From NCBI GenBank assembly GCA_037957365.1, contig JARHVA010000250.1:5737001-5801000 (forward strand): a stretch of DNA of 64,000 nucleotides, given 5' to 3'. How positions within the stretch are numbered: position 1 is the first letter of the stretch; every line of letters starts with the position of its first letter. The notes beneath the pieces are model-generated. The model searched no databases. It saw nothing but the letters and a program-made list of their open reading frames with translations, and had not been told where the DNA came from. This document shows positions 12,641 to 24,240 of the stretch, piece by piece. The position numbers and the translations under genes are program-made. Origin of the DNA: Torreya grandis. Its lineage: Eukaryota; Streptophyta; Pinopsida; Cupressales; Taxaceae.

Positions 12641-13630
12641 TATTTCCATGTGTTTATTGTTCAGCATTGTAAAATTTATTGAAACATTGTGTATAATTTA
12701 TTAATTTTGAGGATATGATAATAGTATTTTGATGTTTTATGTATAGGAATAAGCGTGGACAAAGATATATATAAATTTGAAATTAAAGACTAAATGGATT
12801 CATGGAATATGAATAGATACATTGTAAATCTAAGATATACTTTTGACCACATGAATTTGATATAGTGAGATATTTCCACATGCATTACTCAAAGTGGATG
12901 TGATAATGAAAAAAGGAAAGAAAGAATTGGAACCTGTTGATGGCACAATGAAAATGTTTTCACCACATGGAAAATATACATGTAAATATTAAAATAATTT
13001 AAACCTTATTATATATAAAGTAAAATTAAATATGTAATGCATCCTTTGAGTCCACAAGAGAATATATGAACACTAAAGTTAGAAATTATAATATCATCAC
13101 CCCATGACATCAAGACTACATGATTGAGACATTGGAAAATAAAGATTATTAAATGTGATTAAGACCCAAAAAAATCAAAAATATATAAACCTATAATGAT
13201 TTACATATTTTTAAGATTAATTAATAAATGTGTTAAATGCCACCTATTGTTAACTCATAATGAAAAAAATGTTAAGGGATAAATTAGATGTGTTGTACGG
13301 TGATTTTTCAAATTTAAATTAAGAATTAAATTGTGATATGGTTATTAATGAAAATTAATATAAGTAATGAGTGAATCCTATTCCTAATAATTCAAATATT
13401 TTTGATTTAGATAAATGTAGATAATGTTTTAGAATTTGAAAGAAGAAAGTGAGTGATGATTTTCAGATGTTAGCCACCAAATTTTCATCAAATATCATTG
13501 AATTGTCATAGATATTTAAAACTATACTACATCTTCTTATTTATGGCCTCCATAAGAATTCAGAGACCTAATTTTATCTCCCCATATTGTCTATCCTAGG
13601 AACTATTACATAGTTTTCTACAAAATTTAT
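12641..13630. other. Post-integrase stretch, copy A, with polypurine-like tract
   Basis: No protein is recognised. A purine run AAAAAAGGAAAGAAAGAATTGG (about 12908-12929) stands just before TGTTGATGG at 12935. This could be the polypurine tract and LTR start of the Ty3-type element, but I could not find a matching second LTR, so this is a suggestion only. The single ATATC at 13091-13095 is the empty site for copia B. Equivalent sequence in copy B is at 36651-37077 and 41099-41640. Confidence 0.45.
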
Positions 13631-16600
13631 AAATTTGATAAGTTCTTTGATGGTGAGGACTCTATTGAAGTAGATGAAGAGTATAAGTATGATTTTACTT
13701 CACATATGAAATCAGGAATCCATCAAGAGATGTCCAAGCCAAAGGTATTTCTCAATAAGGACCTCTTTCTAAATGTTATTTCTAATTTTATATTGAAGGA
13801 TGATGTTCTATATTCCAAAAAATGAGAAACCTATAAAACTATATAATTGGGGATCTATTTGATAATTATTAAAAATTACCCTCCCAAAAATTAAACTATA
13901 ATTAGGCTAAATCCATTAGGTTGATGAAATAAAATGATTTAAAGGAGATTTTATAAGATTTAGTTGTGGACACAAATAAATGGACTAACAAAGGCAATGT
14001 AGGTAGTTATACCATCAAGAATTTCAAGATGGGTGTCAAATTAGGAATGTTATTGATGACTAGGTTATAAGGTTCTTAAAATATTGACCTTATAAATAAA
14101 TTGTAGGTACCGCTTATTGCAATGATCATCAATGAAAACTATAATCGTGCCTTCTACAAAATTATTAATTTATTTTTGAAACATAAATTTTATGGTGTCA
14201 AAGAACGTTATAGTTTTTAAATGATTTCATATTCGGTATATAGTTATGTGTTATAGTGCAATTCAAGAATTATAACTTCCCAATGTGACTTAATCACTTC
14301 AATTCACCCTTTCATGTGTTATTTTGAAAATTGTATGTGTATAGATATCAAGAATACATGTAATAAATATGTGATTAATTTTACCCTCTTATGTAATTTG
14401 TGATCAATGAACATCTCAAGCCAAGGATTTTTGAAGAAAAGATGGAATACACTTATAAAATTAGAGGTTACTAATATTATTATACATATATTATCTTGAT
14501 AATTGGATGAGATGGTTCTACCTTAAAATTTTCATTATCATGTTCTTGATGAATTTATTGCATAAGAAATGGACTATCAGTTTGTTCATGGAGTGGGATG
14601 ATTTTGAAAAGATAGGAATAATATATTATGGCCTCATACACCCCATAAGCTTGATTATTTTTACTAAATAACTCGGTAAAGAATTTAGAAACTTTTCATG
14701 GCAAGATTAGTCTAGATGGTTTTAACTAGATAGATCTTAATGAATTATTCTATCTAAACCCACAAAAAGATTTTGAGGTTATAAGAAACATGAAATAGCT
14801 AATATACATAGACCATAGTCACATGTGTAGAGACAAAATTATATTATTTATGATGTGTTTATTAGATAAAGGTAATATATTATAGGTTCCAACCTAATTT
14901 TAATGAATACTATAGGGATTACCCATAGCTAGTTCATTTGGTGACTACAATGCCTTAGGTAACAAAGTCACTTTCTACACTTGCCATTATGGTGTTTTCT
15001 AGTCCTTAATTTATGAAACTAATTATATTGGGTTAAATGTGTTTATGCCTATGTTTACTCAAATGTTTCATTGTATACAAGTGTTTCATATATGTCTAGT
15101 GATCCCACTAATCTATCATATTAAATCCTTGCGTCTCTACATAGTGTTAATGTTCAAGATGTTAAATTTATTTCTAGTCAACTACTAGAAGCTATTAAGG
15201 TTGATAATGTGAAAAGTGTCATTGATAATTAAGAGAGAGTGATTTCATTAGAAATATATATTTTTTCATTAGCCAAATCATCATAAAATGGCCCAATATA
15301 TGGTTTTCTTATAGCTAATTTATTTCCAGATGCTATAGTTTATACTCCTCCTTTGATCACAACACCAAATGTTATAGGATTTATTTCTAAAATAGTTCTT
15401 ATCAATCAAATTCATAGTATGAGTTATAATATTTTTGTGCCATCCCCATCTAATTCTAGTTTGACACCATCAAGGATGATATAAATTGTGATTTCATCCT
15501 CTTTTTCTTATGATTCTAATTTGGTTACAAATATAGTTGAAAGTGGGCCTATAAAGTTGGGTGTTTCCATTTAACCTTAATTGGAATTTATTGTGTAAAC
15601 TCCATCACTATTTACACATCCATTTCCACCATAATTTCACCCATTTCATCACCTATTATTCCTAGTTCCATTATGGTCACTCCATTTCCATTGATAACAC
15701 AAAAGTTTTCCAAAGTCATTATCAAAGTCATTGTGGATCCTCAAAGTGACAGAGGAGGATATTAAATTGATTAGGTAAATAATATGTAACAAGTTAAATC
15801 CCAATGAGTTGAAATGATCATATATGAAAATCTAAAGGTTAAAATGAAACAATAAAATTCCACTAAGAAATTGAAAATAATTACTACTCAGAGAATATTT
15901 TAATATGACTTTCCTAATCTTTTTGAGATGAAAGAAGATTTATTTTCACTCATCAAAAAATGAAAAATGCCCAAAAATTATATTATCAAAGCACTTGATT
16001 ATTCTAATATTAAATATGAGTATGAGGAATATCTTGAGTATATTTTCAACTCCACTAATAGGAAGATTGAAAAATTCATCCATGAAATGAATCGTAAGGT
16101 GAAATGATTGGAGACTTAAGCACATCTTGAAATGATAGAAAATAGTGTGAAAATGTTGAAATTTACTTAAATTTATTTTTTAATTCATTGATGTATTTTC
16201 ATAAAGCTAAGTTTAAGAGTGATAGATTAGAGTATAAAAAATTGAAATTAGTTTCTATAAAAAAAATTATGGATAATAAATTGAATGTAATTGTGTGTCA
16301 TTAAGTAGGGTTTTCTCCATAATAATCCAATCATGCATTTTTTTTATGTTAATTTAAGTGAAAAAATTATTTTATAAACTATGTTTTCAGTCAAAGAATT
16401 ATCTCACAATATTGCATCCACAGATTTATAGTTGAACATGTTCATGATAAATATTCTTCCTTTATTTGCAAGTTTAAATATGCCACTATTATACAAGGAA
16501 GATGATGATCTAATATTTGTTGATGACTTTTCTAAAATTTTGAATAATTTTTTAGTTGCATTCAAATGAGAAGTGGCTACTGAAAACATGCAAATTGGTC

Positions 16601-17041
16601 ATCAAGTATTATATTTTGTGGTAGATACAACTAGGAAAGTTGAGAAATTAATTTTTGTTAAAGAATATATAGAAATCATGCACAAGTGATCATTCAGATT
16701 GAAATTCGCTTTAGGAAGAAAATTATTAACATGTCATGAGTGGATGAGGACTATGGTTCTACATTTTGAATTTCAAGGGAAAGAAAATGGAAAATTAAAG
16801 TTTTACTTTGTAATTGATAATTTTAGGGGATTTGGTAATTACAATTGTGGATTAGTTATCTTAATTTTATCCAATAATTTCATGTTAGTTATTTCATAGT
16901 TTTTAGTTTTTTTTGAGAAAATATTTAGAACATGAAAAAACTTTCAATATGTGGTTATATCCCATATTTTATTATAAACAGTTTGCATTGAAACATTTTT
17001 TAGTTAGATTGGAAGATGGTGAAAATTGACCCTTTTTTTTA
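13631..17041 (+). repeat. Region X, copy A (degenerate unidentified coding repeat)
   Basis: This is near-identical in order and sequence to 41641-45062 and diverged from 1181-4700. It starts with an acidic block (EVDEEYK-like, about 13665) and 'LNKDLFLNVISNFILKDDVLYSKK' in split form. A Ser/Thr/Pro-rich segment (about 15440-15740) and a charged helical segment with 'KYEYEEYLEYIF' (about 16015-16050) follow. A 66-residue open frame at 16699-16899 is rich in basic and aromatic residues, and its counterpart at 44721-44957 is also open (78 residues). I do not recognise the family. Its position after integrase and before LTR or gag suggests an accessory reading frame (envelope-like or extra upstream frame); this is inference. 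Confidence 0.65.
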
Positions 17042-19292
17042 TGAAATATATCTATATATTAATTTAACAAAAGTATTCAAATAATTCATAAAAAAATAAG
17101 GTGATATGAAAGCACACCACGACACACTAGGCAGAGCCTGGGAGCAAAATCAAAAGTATCATAATCTAGGCAAAGCCTAGAAACAAGTCACAAAGTCATA
17201 AAAAGAGATAACTTTTATGTAGTAAGATCAAGGTAAGAAGGTGGAGGATCCATATCATCAGGACCCTATATCGAGCTTGGAAAATCATTACCATCTAGAA
17301 TAGGCTCCCAACTAGTAACATGGGCAATGTTTGTATCATCATCTGCTTGTGTTTGAGTGGGTGAGATAGCCAAAGAGAGCTTGGGGAACTTATTCAACAC
17401 ATCCACATGGAATCCAAATGGCACCCCCAAAACATTTGGGCATGGATAAGGAGGAGGAGTGCCTCATCCATCCTACCCAATAAGGGAAAGAGGTGGTGGC
17501 TACCACCCTCACTATTGTCTAGGAGGGGAAACGTGTTGGTATAAGGTGCCACTATGAAAGTGATGCATGGAATGGATATAATGATACCCACCACAAGGTG
17601 GATGAGGCACTCTATCATCCAATATAGGATCCCTAGGTGGATAAGGTGGAACCCAAGCCATAGTAGAAGGAGCATCTCGCTAATAGGAGAGGAGATCCTA
17701 AAGATACCCAAGTTCCATAGCCACTTTATTGTCTTGGAATTGAATCTATAAAAAAAAATTAGAGATGATAGAAGATTTGTGAAAAGTAGAAACATGATTA
17801 AACACAAAATTATTTCTTTATTTCCAAATCTAGAAGAGAATATCCACTTTGAAAGTATGTCAGACTTACATGTATTTGAAGGGCATTGTAGGGTTGTCTC
17901 CAAGGAGGATATGCTACCAAAAGAAGAATTTGGGCTGAAAAGGACTAAAAATATCATGGATCCATTTCTAGACACTTTGAGCTTTGGAATAGTACTAGAA
18001 GAGATGAGGAAGCATCTCAAGGTGACTATGGAAGGGGAAATTAGGTAGGTAGACTTCAAGCTAAATGAGTCTTCTACAAATAGGTAAGCTTTGGTCCAGT
18101 ATACACCCAGTAAAATAAGCAATCTTGGGATCCACACAAGCCCCCTAAATAGTGTTGAATCAAAATTTCCATCTTTTAATAGATGAGTACAACCCCCAAT
18201 GGGCATTAATCTTGTTAACCATGGGCAAATGGGGGGTGAGCCATACATAGCCAAACTGAGGAGTGTAATTGTAGAAAGGGGTCTCAACATACCATTTCCA
18301 GTCCTTCCACCATGATTAAGTGGAATGGATTGAGATTTTATGGAGCATAAAATCTAGGATGACATTGATAATCTCTTCTTGGTCTACATTGGCTAACCAA
18401 AATTTAGCTTTCACCTCCTCCCAAGATAGCCAAGAGCAAGAATGCCTATAAAAGATATCTTGGATAGAATGAATTCCTTTATGATAAAGCTTGAGGGCAT
18501 TGATCCAAGGGAATTTTGTTAGGGGCACTTCATTTTAAAAAAAATTGGGAGACCACCAAAGAGAGTGGGAGTTATCAGAAAGCCCATTATAGAAACTAGA
18601 GCCATTCTAGAGTAGCTAAGGTTTAATCTTTTCCCAAGCCTTCTAGATCTTTTTGGCCACAAAGGACCTAGTGATCTGGATGGGAGATTTGATAAAAATT
18701 AAATTGGGAAGTTGATCCCTTTCCAATATTTCTTGCCTTTGGGCAAGCATGAGGAGATACAGTGTCCAAATAACACATTCCAAGCTTTTGGGCCCTCAAT
18801 AGCCCACACAATCCATTTGGTGCACAAGCCAGTTCCTGTCCAAGCTATGTCGATGAGTCCCATCCCTCCTTCACATGTGAGGTAGTAATATTCCCAAGCC
18901 ACCTTGTGGAATCCTTTACCTTATGGGGAATTATCCCAAAGGAAATATCTAAGTGATTTCTCCAACTTTTGGTAAGATTTTTTGGAAGGTACCTAACATG
19001 ACGAGTAGTACAAATGGGTGGATGCAATAATTTTTAGTAGATTTGAAATTTTCTTGCCAATGAAAGAGACTTGGTCACCCAATAATCTAGCTTATTAGTA
19101 ACTCTATCAACAATATATTTCTACAGTAAAGGTGGTGAATCATCAAAAGCAAAGGGGATGCCAAGGAATTTAAATATTTCATCATGTTGGATCCACTTCC
19201 AACTAAATTTCATAGCCCGTGTTGGTAGAGGGAGGTATGATTGTCTATAGAAATGAGTTTTCTACCATTGGATGTTGGATCTAGAGTCTAGG
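17042..19292 (-). mobile_element. 5'-truncated LINE (non-LTR retrotransposon), copy A
   Basis: It is inserted in region X after 'aaaattgacccttttttta' (about 17022-17041). Its other end is lost because the sequence switches at about 19292 from LINE to a gypsy LTR with short shared bases 'taaa'. Copy B carries the same LINE at the same site with about 400 more bases of its 5' part. The element's 3' untranslated part is 17042-17530, and the 3' end has no clear poly(A). Confidence 0.8.
17560..19290 (-). pseudogene. LINE polyprotein remnant, copy A (post-RT and zf-RVT region)
   Basis: The - strand reads in plant LINE order: 'WEYYYLTCEGGMGLIDIAW' and 'LCTKWIVWAIEGPKAWNVLF' (18902-18750), 'WINALKLYHKGIHSIQDIF' and 'WLSWEEVKAKFWLAN' (18520-18380), 'WWKDWKWYVETPFYNYTPQ' (about 18310-18250), then the zinc-binding zf-RVT stretch with 'HLF*YYSKAQSV*KWIHD' and 'WK*RNNFVFN' (about 18000-17800). 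A Pro/His-rich tail (PHPPCGGYHYIHSMHHFH) follows. Stops are frequent. A long open frame over 17394-18290 is in another phase and is not the ancestral protein. Confidence 0.75.
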
Positions 19293-19463
19293 TAAATTGC
19301 ATTTCCCCATTCAGGGATACCCTAGCCAAAATTGGCAATTGAATATGTCAGTTTCACATCATTTTGCATGTTTTAGTGTTTTTAGGCCAAATTATGCATT
19401 TTGGGTATAAATTGGTCAAAAGCCTAATTGGAGGTTATTGATGGCCAGATTTAGGTGTCTATA
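19293..19463 (-). repeat. Gypsy 3' LTR remnant (inner part only)
   Basis: This matches the last 168 bases of the solo LTR (about 50612-50779), from 'aaattgcat' to 'tctata'. On the - strand the LTR starts TATAGACACCTAAATCTGGCC, probably TGTAGACACC before a C-to-T change on the + strand. About 1 kb of this LTR is missing at the LINE junction. Confidence 0.85.
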
Positions 19464-19734
19464 ATTTGACCCTATTTGGTAAGGCATTGAAATATATAAG
19501 CATAGTAACATATTCTCAAAAAATGAAAAGGTCATGTATGCCTACAACTACAATGATGATAAACTAATTATATGATGCCCCTTTGAGGGAATGGTTGGCA
19601 CAAGCAGGTCGACAAATGGTCCCTCGATAAGAAGTGAAATAAGAGGACCAAAGAATGGAAAGATGATGGGGTGAAAACACAATGATAGTGAAAAATTAAT
19701 CAAAATAATTGAGAATACAAGTGGGATGGTGTGC

Positions 19735-20004
19735 AATAATTTGCCCAAAGGCAATTATAAGCATTATACCCTGATAGTGGCAATGTGGTATGATAACACT
19801 ATGATTTGCCCAAAGGCAGTTATAATCATTATGAAGATAGAGCTACCCTAGTTAGGATAGACAAACAAGATAATAACATGCCCTTGTATAGGTAGAAAAA
19901 GTAAAGTGGTGACAACATAATGATTTGCCCAAAGGCAATTATAATCATTGAGAAATGTAGGTGAGATGATGTGTAATGATTTGCCCAAAGGTGGTTATAA
20001 TCAT
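19735..20004. repeat. Four dispersed hairpin repeats (ATGATTTGCCCAAAGGCA type)
   Basis: A roughly 30-base unit 'atgatttgcccaaaggcaattataatcat' occurs at about 19735, 19801, 19920 and 19976. TGCC and GGCA pair around CAAA, and ATGATT pairs with AATCAT, so each unit can fold. Spacing is irregular (66, 119 and 56 bases). The fourth copy has changed GGCAAT to GGTGGT, which weakens the stem. Confidence 0.8.
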
Positions 20005-21001
20005 GAGACCCCAATTATGGCAAACATAATAAACTTGGTTGAGGATGATGATAACTTAACATAAAGGGTAATGATGAATTGGGAACAACCTACTAGTAGG
20101 GAGATGCTCGTCTGAACCAATAAAGGTTGAAATTCTTTCATGTTTAATTACTCTATGTGGGATATGATTAGGATTGAATTAGGATGTCAGTGTCGAAGAG
20201 ATGACACCATTGTTGAATAGACATCTTGAAGCTAAGGTTTGTTGTAGCACATATCAGTAGGCATCATGGTATAGAATCATGAGGACTTGGCCAAAATATG
20301 CATGAGGATTGACTCCCATAATCCAATACTCAATAGAAAATAATGCACCAATGATAAAAACCATGATGAAAATGTAAACATATGAATATGGATGGATTCA
20401 AGTGTAAGTGTCAGAAAGGAATCACCCAATGAACACACATAAACTAAATCAAGGTAACAGTGCTAAAATCAAACAAATAGATATACAAACAAAAAATAGA
20501 GAAACACTCAATAGAAACCCTACAAACATTGCCCCTAGAAAATAGGTGACAACTTAACAAACAAACAAAATGGAGGAATAAAATAAAAATAAGGAGGTGG
20601 CTGAGCTATCTCCATATGCACTAGGCAAGTGGACGCTACCTACATAGTTCTATGGATGTAATATCTAATTAAAAACTTCAGGACAAATGTAGTTCTCCTA
20701 GGGAATGGGAAGAATGTGATAACTGATGAAAACAAATAGAATGGATGTAATAGAAGAAGAGGAATGGTCTTGTAAAATGGCAAGTACATGAGAGAAAAAA
20801 GCCAAAAATGATGGGGAAACTAAATGACAAGTGATTTTCTTATAACTTAGTAAGGGTTCTCATAATCCTTAAGGCAAAGAAGTGGTTAATGTTTTTTTTT
20901 CTTTTCTAATGATTTTTCAAATGTTTTCAGGATTGTTTTGGAGTATCTCAACTCAATCAAGAATGATGAGATACTTAAATGGTTCAAGCTCACAAAGTGC
21001 T

Positions 21002-21225
21002 GAGAGTGTTTCTTAGGTTACTCATAAAATGGTGAGACTATGGCTTAAGTTACTCATAAAATGGTGAGAGCATGGCTTAGGTTTCTCGTAAAATGGTGAG
21101 AACGTGGCTTAGGTTACTTACAAAATAGTGAGAGTGTGGCTTAAGTTGCTCATAAAATAATGAGAGTGTGGCTTAAGTTGCTTGTAAAATGGTGAGAGTG
21201 TGGCTTAGGTTGCTCATAAAATGGT
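21002..21225. repeat. Minisatellite, seven units of exactly 32 bp
   Basis: Units start at 21002, 21034, 21066, 21098, 21130, 21162 and 21194. The core reads gagagtgtggcttaagttgc then tcataaaatggt, with one to six substitutions per unit and no length change. The array lies in the 3' non-coding region of the gypsy element. Confidence 0.9.
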
Positions 21226-22299
21226 GATATCATGGGGAAAAAGGGTGATTAAGCTAACCTCGACAATTATTGATCATTGCCTACATAGTCCCAGAGTAAG
21301 ACCTCAAGTCATTGTAGTTCCACTTTTATAATAGAGGAATTTGACTAGTGTAGCAGGCAATTCAAACAAAAGAGGCACAATTGGTAAAAAGGCATAGTAT
21401 GACATAGGAAGTGGCAAGTTGGTACGTCAATGCTAAATAAACAAATGTTGCCCCTAGTTTTCCCATATCCAGTTATAACTAAGACACAACGGCATAGATC
21501 AATGGTATTAATTTGTGTAAAGATGGTTATAATTAGTGGCAAGATCAGTGATAAGAAAGGAATAACAAATGAAGGATGCAACTGCTAAAACCTTTGTCAC
21601 ATTATCCTAAAATACAATCTCTATTTGAAGTACTAGAACTAATTGATGAAATTAATTAGATACCTCAATGTTGAAAATGTGTAATGAATGGGAAAAACCA
21701 AGGTCAAATGGGCTAGGATTTAGAATACACTGGGTTGATAGAACGGAAATGGAAAATGGATATGGCAAAGAGGATAGATAAGGATGGTATTTGTATAAAG
21801 AAGAATAGTGATAAAATGGCATAACTAAAATGGTCTTTGTAGATAATACACCTTAGTGCTCAAGCATAGTACCACTTGAGATGAATAATATTCATCAGCT
21901 TAGGAAGTTCATCATCATTTGGTGTGGTGAGTTTGTATGCTCCTAATCCATAATCTGCAATGATGATAAAAGGACCTATCTAGTTTGGTTTGAATTTCCC
22001 TTTATGCTTCTTCTCAGTTGTGGTATTCTTTTGGTTTTATTTAAGAACAAGATCACCAAATTAAAATGTTCTATATTTAACACATCGATTATAGTGGCCT
22101 TTGAGTCGATTTTGATATGTTTGAAGATTGTTGAGTATGGTTATGTGTTTTTCATCAAGTAGATCTATCTCTTACAGGTGGGATACTCAATAGTCATGAT
22201 CATCTAGGACATGTTTCAAAGATATTGTAGTGAAGGTAATTTGACCTCAATGAGAAGGATGGATTTAGTACTATAAATAAATGAGTATAGAGTGGCTCC

Positions 22300-22985
22300 T
22301 ATAGGAGTACGATGATAGGTATGGTATGCCCAAAGGGTAGGGAATATCTGAAGGTGCCAATCATGACTGGCATTATTGACAATCTTTTTGAGAATATTGA
22401 TAATGGTTTTATTAGATGCCTTAGCCTAGCCATTACCTTGAGGGCAATATGTTGTAGAAAAATAGTGTGTGATGTTATACTCAATACACAGCTAATCTAC
22501 ATCATTGTTTTTGAATGATCCTCCATTATTAGATATAATGTCAAAGGGGATATCATAGTGGAAAATGAGATGGTTGAAAATGAATTTATAAATGTGCTTT
22601 CTAGTCACATAAGTAAGGGGTATAGCTTCAACCCACTTAGTGAAATATTCACTAGTGGTAAGGATATGTTTATGGCCATCAGATGAAGTGGGGTTGATCT
22701 TCCTAATGAGGTCAAGTCCCCATGTAGAAAATGGCCATGGTGTCAATATAGGTTTTAGAGTTTTTACTAGGGCATGAACCAAATTAGCATGTTGTTGACA
22801 TTTGTCATACTTTTTTATATATGCAGTGGCATCTACATCTATTATGGGCCAATAATAACCAATACATAAGAGATTTTTGGATAGGACTACCCTACTAGAA
22901 TGGGATCCACATACTCCTTCATGAACTTATCTTAATGCTAGTGTAGACTCTACTGAAGTTAAACAATGAAGCAGAGTTTCATCAA
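22300..22985 (-). pseudogene. Gypsy integrase (catalytically dead)
   Basis: A zinc-binding region reads 'LALR*VHEGVCGSHSS', 'GYYWPIIDVDATAYIKKYDKCQQHA' (about 22930-22800); a usual Cys is Tyr in KKYDKC. The core frame (22782-22492) has 'WGLDLIRKINPTSSDGHKHI' with the first Asp at residue 24, and 'DIISNNGGSF' where the second catalytic Asp (normally SDNG) is Asn. 'CPQGNG*AKASNK' follows, where the catalytic Glu is Lys. Both changes fit G-to-A decay on the coding strand. A C-terminal part 'WHLQIFPTLWAYHTYHRTPIGATLYS' continues to about 22300. Confidence 0.88.
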
Positions 22986-23199
22986 AACTATGATGGTAAA
23001 GGGTGGATCCAAGTAGAGTATAATGAGTGAAATGATGAATGAAGGATTTGGTTTGTTTTCAAGATAGGTTAGGTGGTATAACTTGGTCATGAAGGTAGTT
23101 GTAAAGGTCTGAGTACTAGATAAAATTAAGACCAACAATATCACAAATCATGGCAATGGTTGAAGGTTCATGAGCTGATGTTGACAAATTCTCGATGAG

Positions 23200-23610
23200 G
23201 AATTGATACTCTCTAGCTTTATCTATTTGTCTAATCAGAGAGCCAATAGTAGCCATGGCATCTATAGTTCTATTACTAGCCCTTGGTATGTGTTCAAACT
23301 AAATATTGGTAATTTATTGCTTAAGAGTGTCGACCATGGCTTTATATGGAACTATCTTATCATCTTTGGTCTGAAAATGATTGGTGACCTAATTGATGAT
23401 TAACTGAGAATCACCATAAACTTGGAGATGAGATATATTCCACTGTACTACTTGTCAAAGACCTGTAACAAGTGCTTCATATTTGGCCATGATGTTTGTA
23501 CAAGGAGAGCTAATTTTGAATGATTTAGGGATTAGATCCCCCTATGGTGTAATAAACAATAGGCCTACCCCCAATCCATGTGTAGTAAATGGACCATCAA
23601 AAAAAGGATT
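23200..23610 (-). pseudogene. Second RNase H (archaeal-type) of the gypsy element
   Basis: The - strand reads 'FFDGPFTTHGLGVGLLFITP', 'MAKYEALVTGL', 'LQVYGDSQLIINQVTNHF' and 'IPRASNRTIDAMATIGSLI'. The acidic positions in FFDG, KYEAL, YGDSQ and NRTIDAMA match the archaeal-type RNase H found between the usual RNase H and integrase in the Tat/Ogre branch. Three stop codons interrupt it. In that branch the extra domain is thought to supplement or replace the original RNase H. Confidence 0.78.
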
Positions 23611-23619
23611 TTAGGGTTG

Positions 23620-24240
23620 CTCCTCAAGGGGTGGGTCAATGATGGTCATGATAGACTCATCAAGAAATTGAAATGTAAGTGGTTGTGTATCTATGAGAGG
23701 TGCTTTAGCAAGTTGATTTGTAAGAACTTATCCTTTGATTGCCTTCTGATTAACATACTCTATGTCAAACTCACTGAGAAGCATGATCCATTTAGCCATT
23801 CTACCTTAAAAAGTTGTTTTAGATAGTAGATACTTGAGCGGATCTACTTTTGAAATGACCATGGTTTTATTATTCAACATATAATGGCATAGTTTTTGAG
23901 CTATGAAAACCATGGCCAGACAAACTTTTTCAATAGGTGCATATTTATGTTCATATTCAACGAAGGTATAACTTAGGTAGTATACAACATGCTCTTTTCC
24001 ATTGTCATTATGTTGAGCCAAGAGTGCCTCTAGATCATAATTGGTAGCTGATTGGTATAACACAAATGGATTTTCTAGCATAGGAGGTAATAAAATAGAT
24101 GGATTAACAAGATAATCTTTGGGCTATTGAAAAGTTATTTGGTAGTGATCATCTCAGTGAAATACAACTCCTTTCTTCAAAAGGTGTGTAAATGGATGGC
24201 ACTTGTTTGCTAATTGAGAGATGAAGCATCAGATTGACTA
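23620..24240 (-). pseudogene. Gypsy RNase H (Ty3 type)
   Basis: A 91-residue open frame (24081-23806) carries 'LENPFVLYQSATNYDLEALLAQ', 'EHVVYYLSYTFVEYEHKYAPIEK' and 'LCHYMLNNKTMVISKVDPLKYLL', the usual Ty3 RNase H landmarks. The first catalytic Asp (often L-Y-x-A/S) is not visible: LYQSATNY has no Asp. The connection 'KWIMLLSEFDIEYVNQKAIKGQVL' follows at about 23800-23725. Upstream, 'LHSLQGKI' to 'FTHLLKKGV' links to RT. Confidence 0.8.

Larger units (their letters stand above)
19464..22290 (-). other. Gypsy 3' non-coding region
   Basis: This lies between the end of integrase and the 3' LTR. Apart from two repeat arrays (listed separately) I see no protein with a recognisable motif; the few open frames are short and conflicting. 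A long non-coding stretch after integrase is common in the Tat lineage. Confidence 0.6.

Noticed and set aside
12908..12940. Polypurine tract plus TGTTGATGG as a certain LTR start of the Ty3-type element
   Set aside because: No matching second LTR could be found in the window, so it is only mentioned as a possibility.
17394..18290. A 298-residue open frame on the - strand, Leu/Ile/Ser-rich, looking like a membrane protein
   Set aside because: It overlaps the LINE zf-RVT region in another phase; the adjacent phase carries the LINE motifs, and copy B breaks this frame into pieces.
21002..21225. Regular 32-bp repeats resembling a CRISPR array
   Set aside because: Units are directly adjacent with no spacers, vary by substitution, and lie in a plant retrotransposon.
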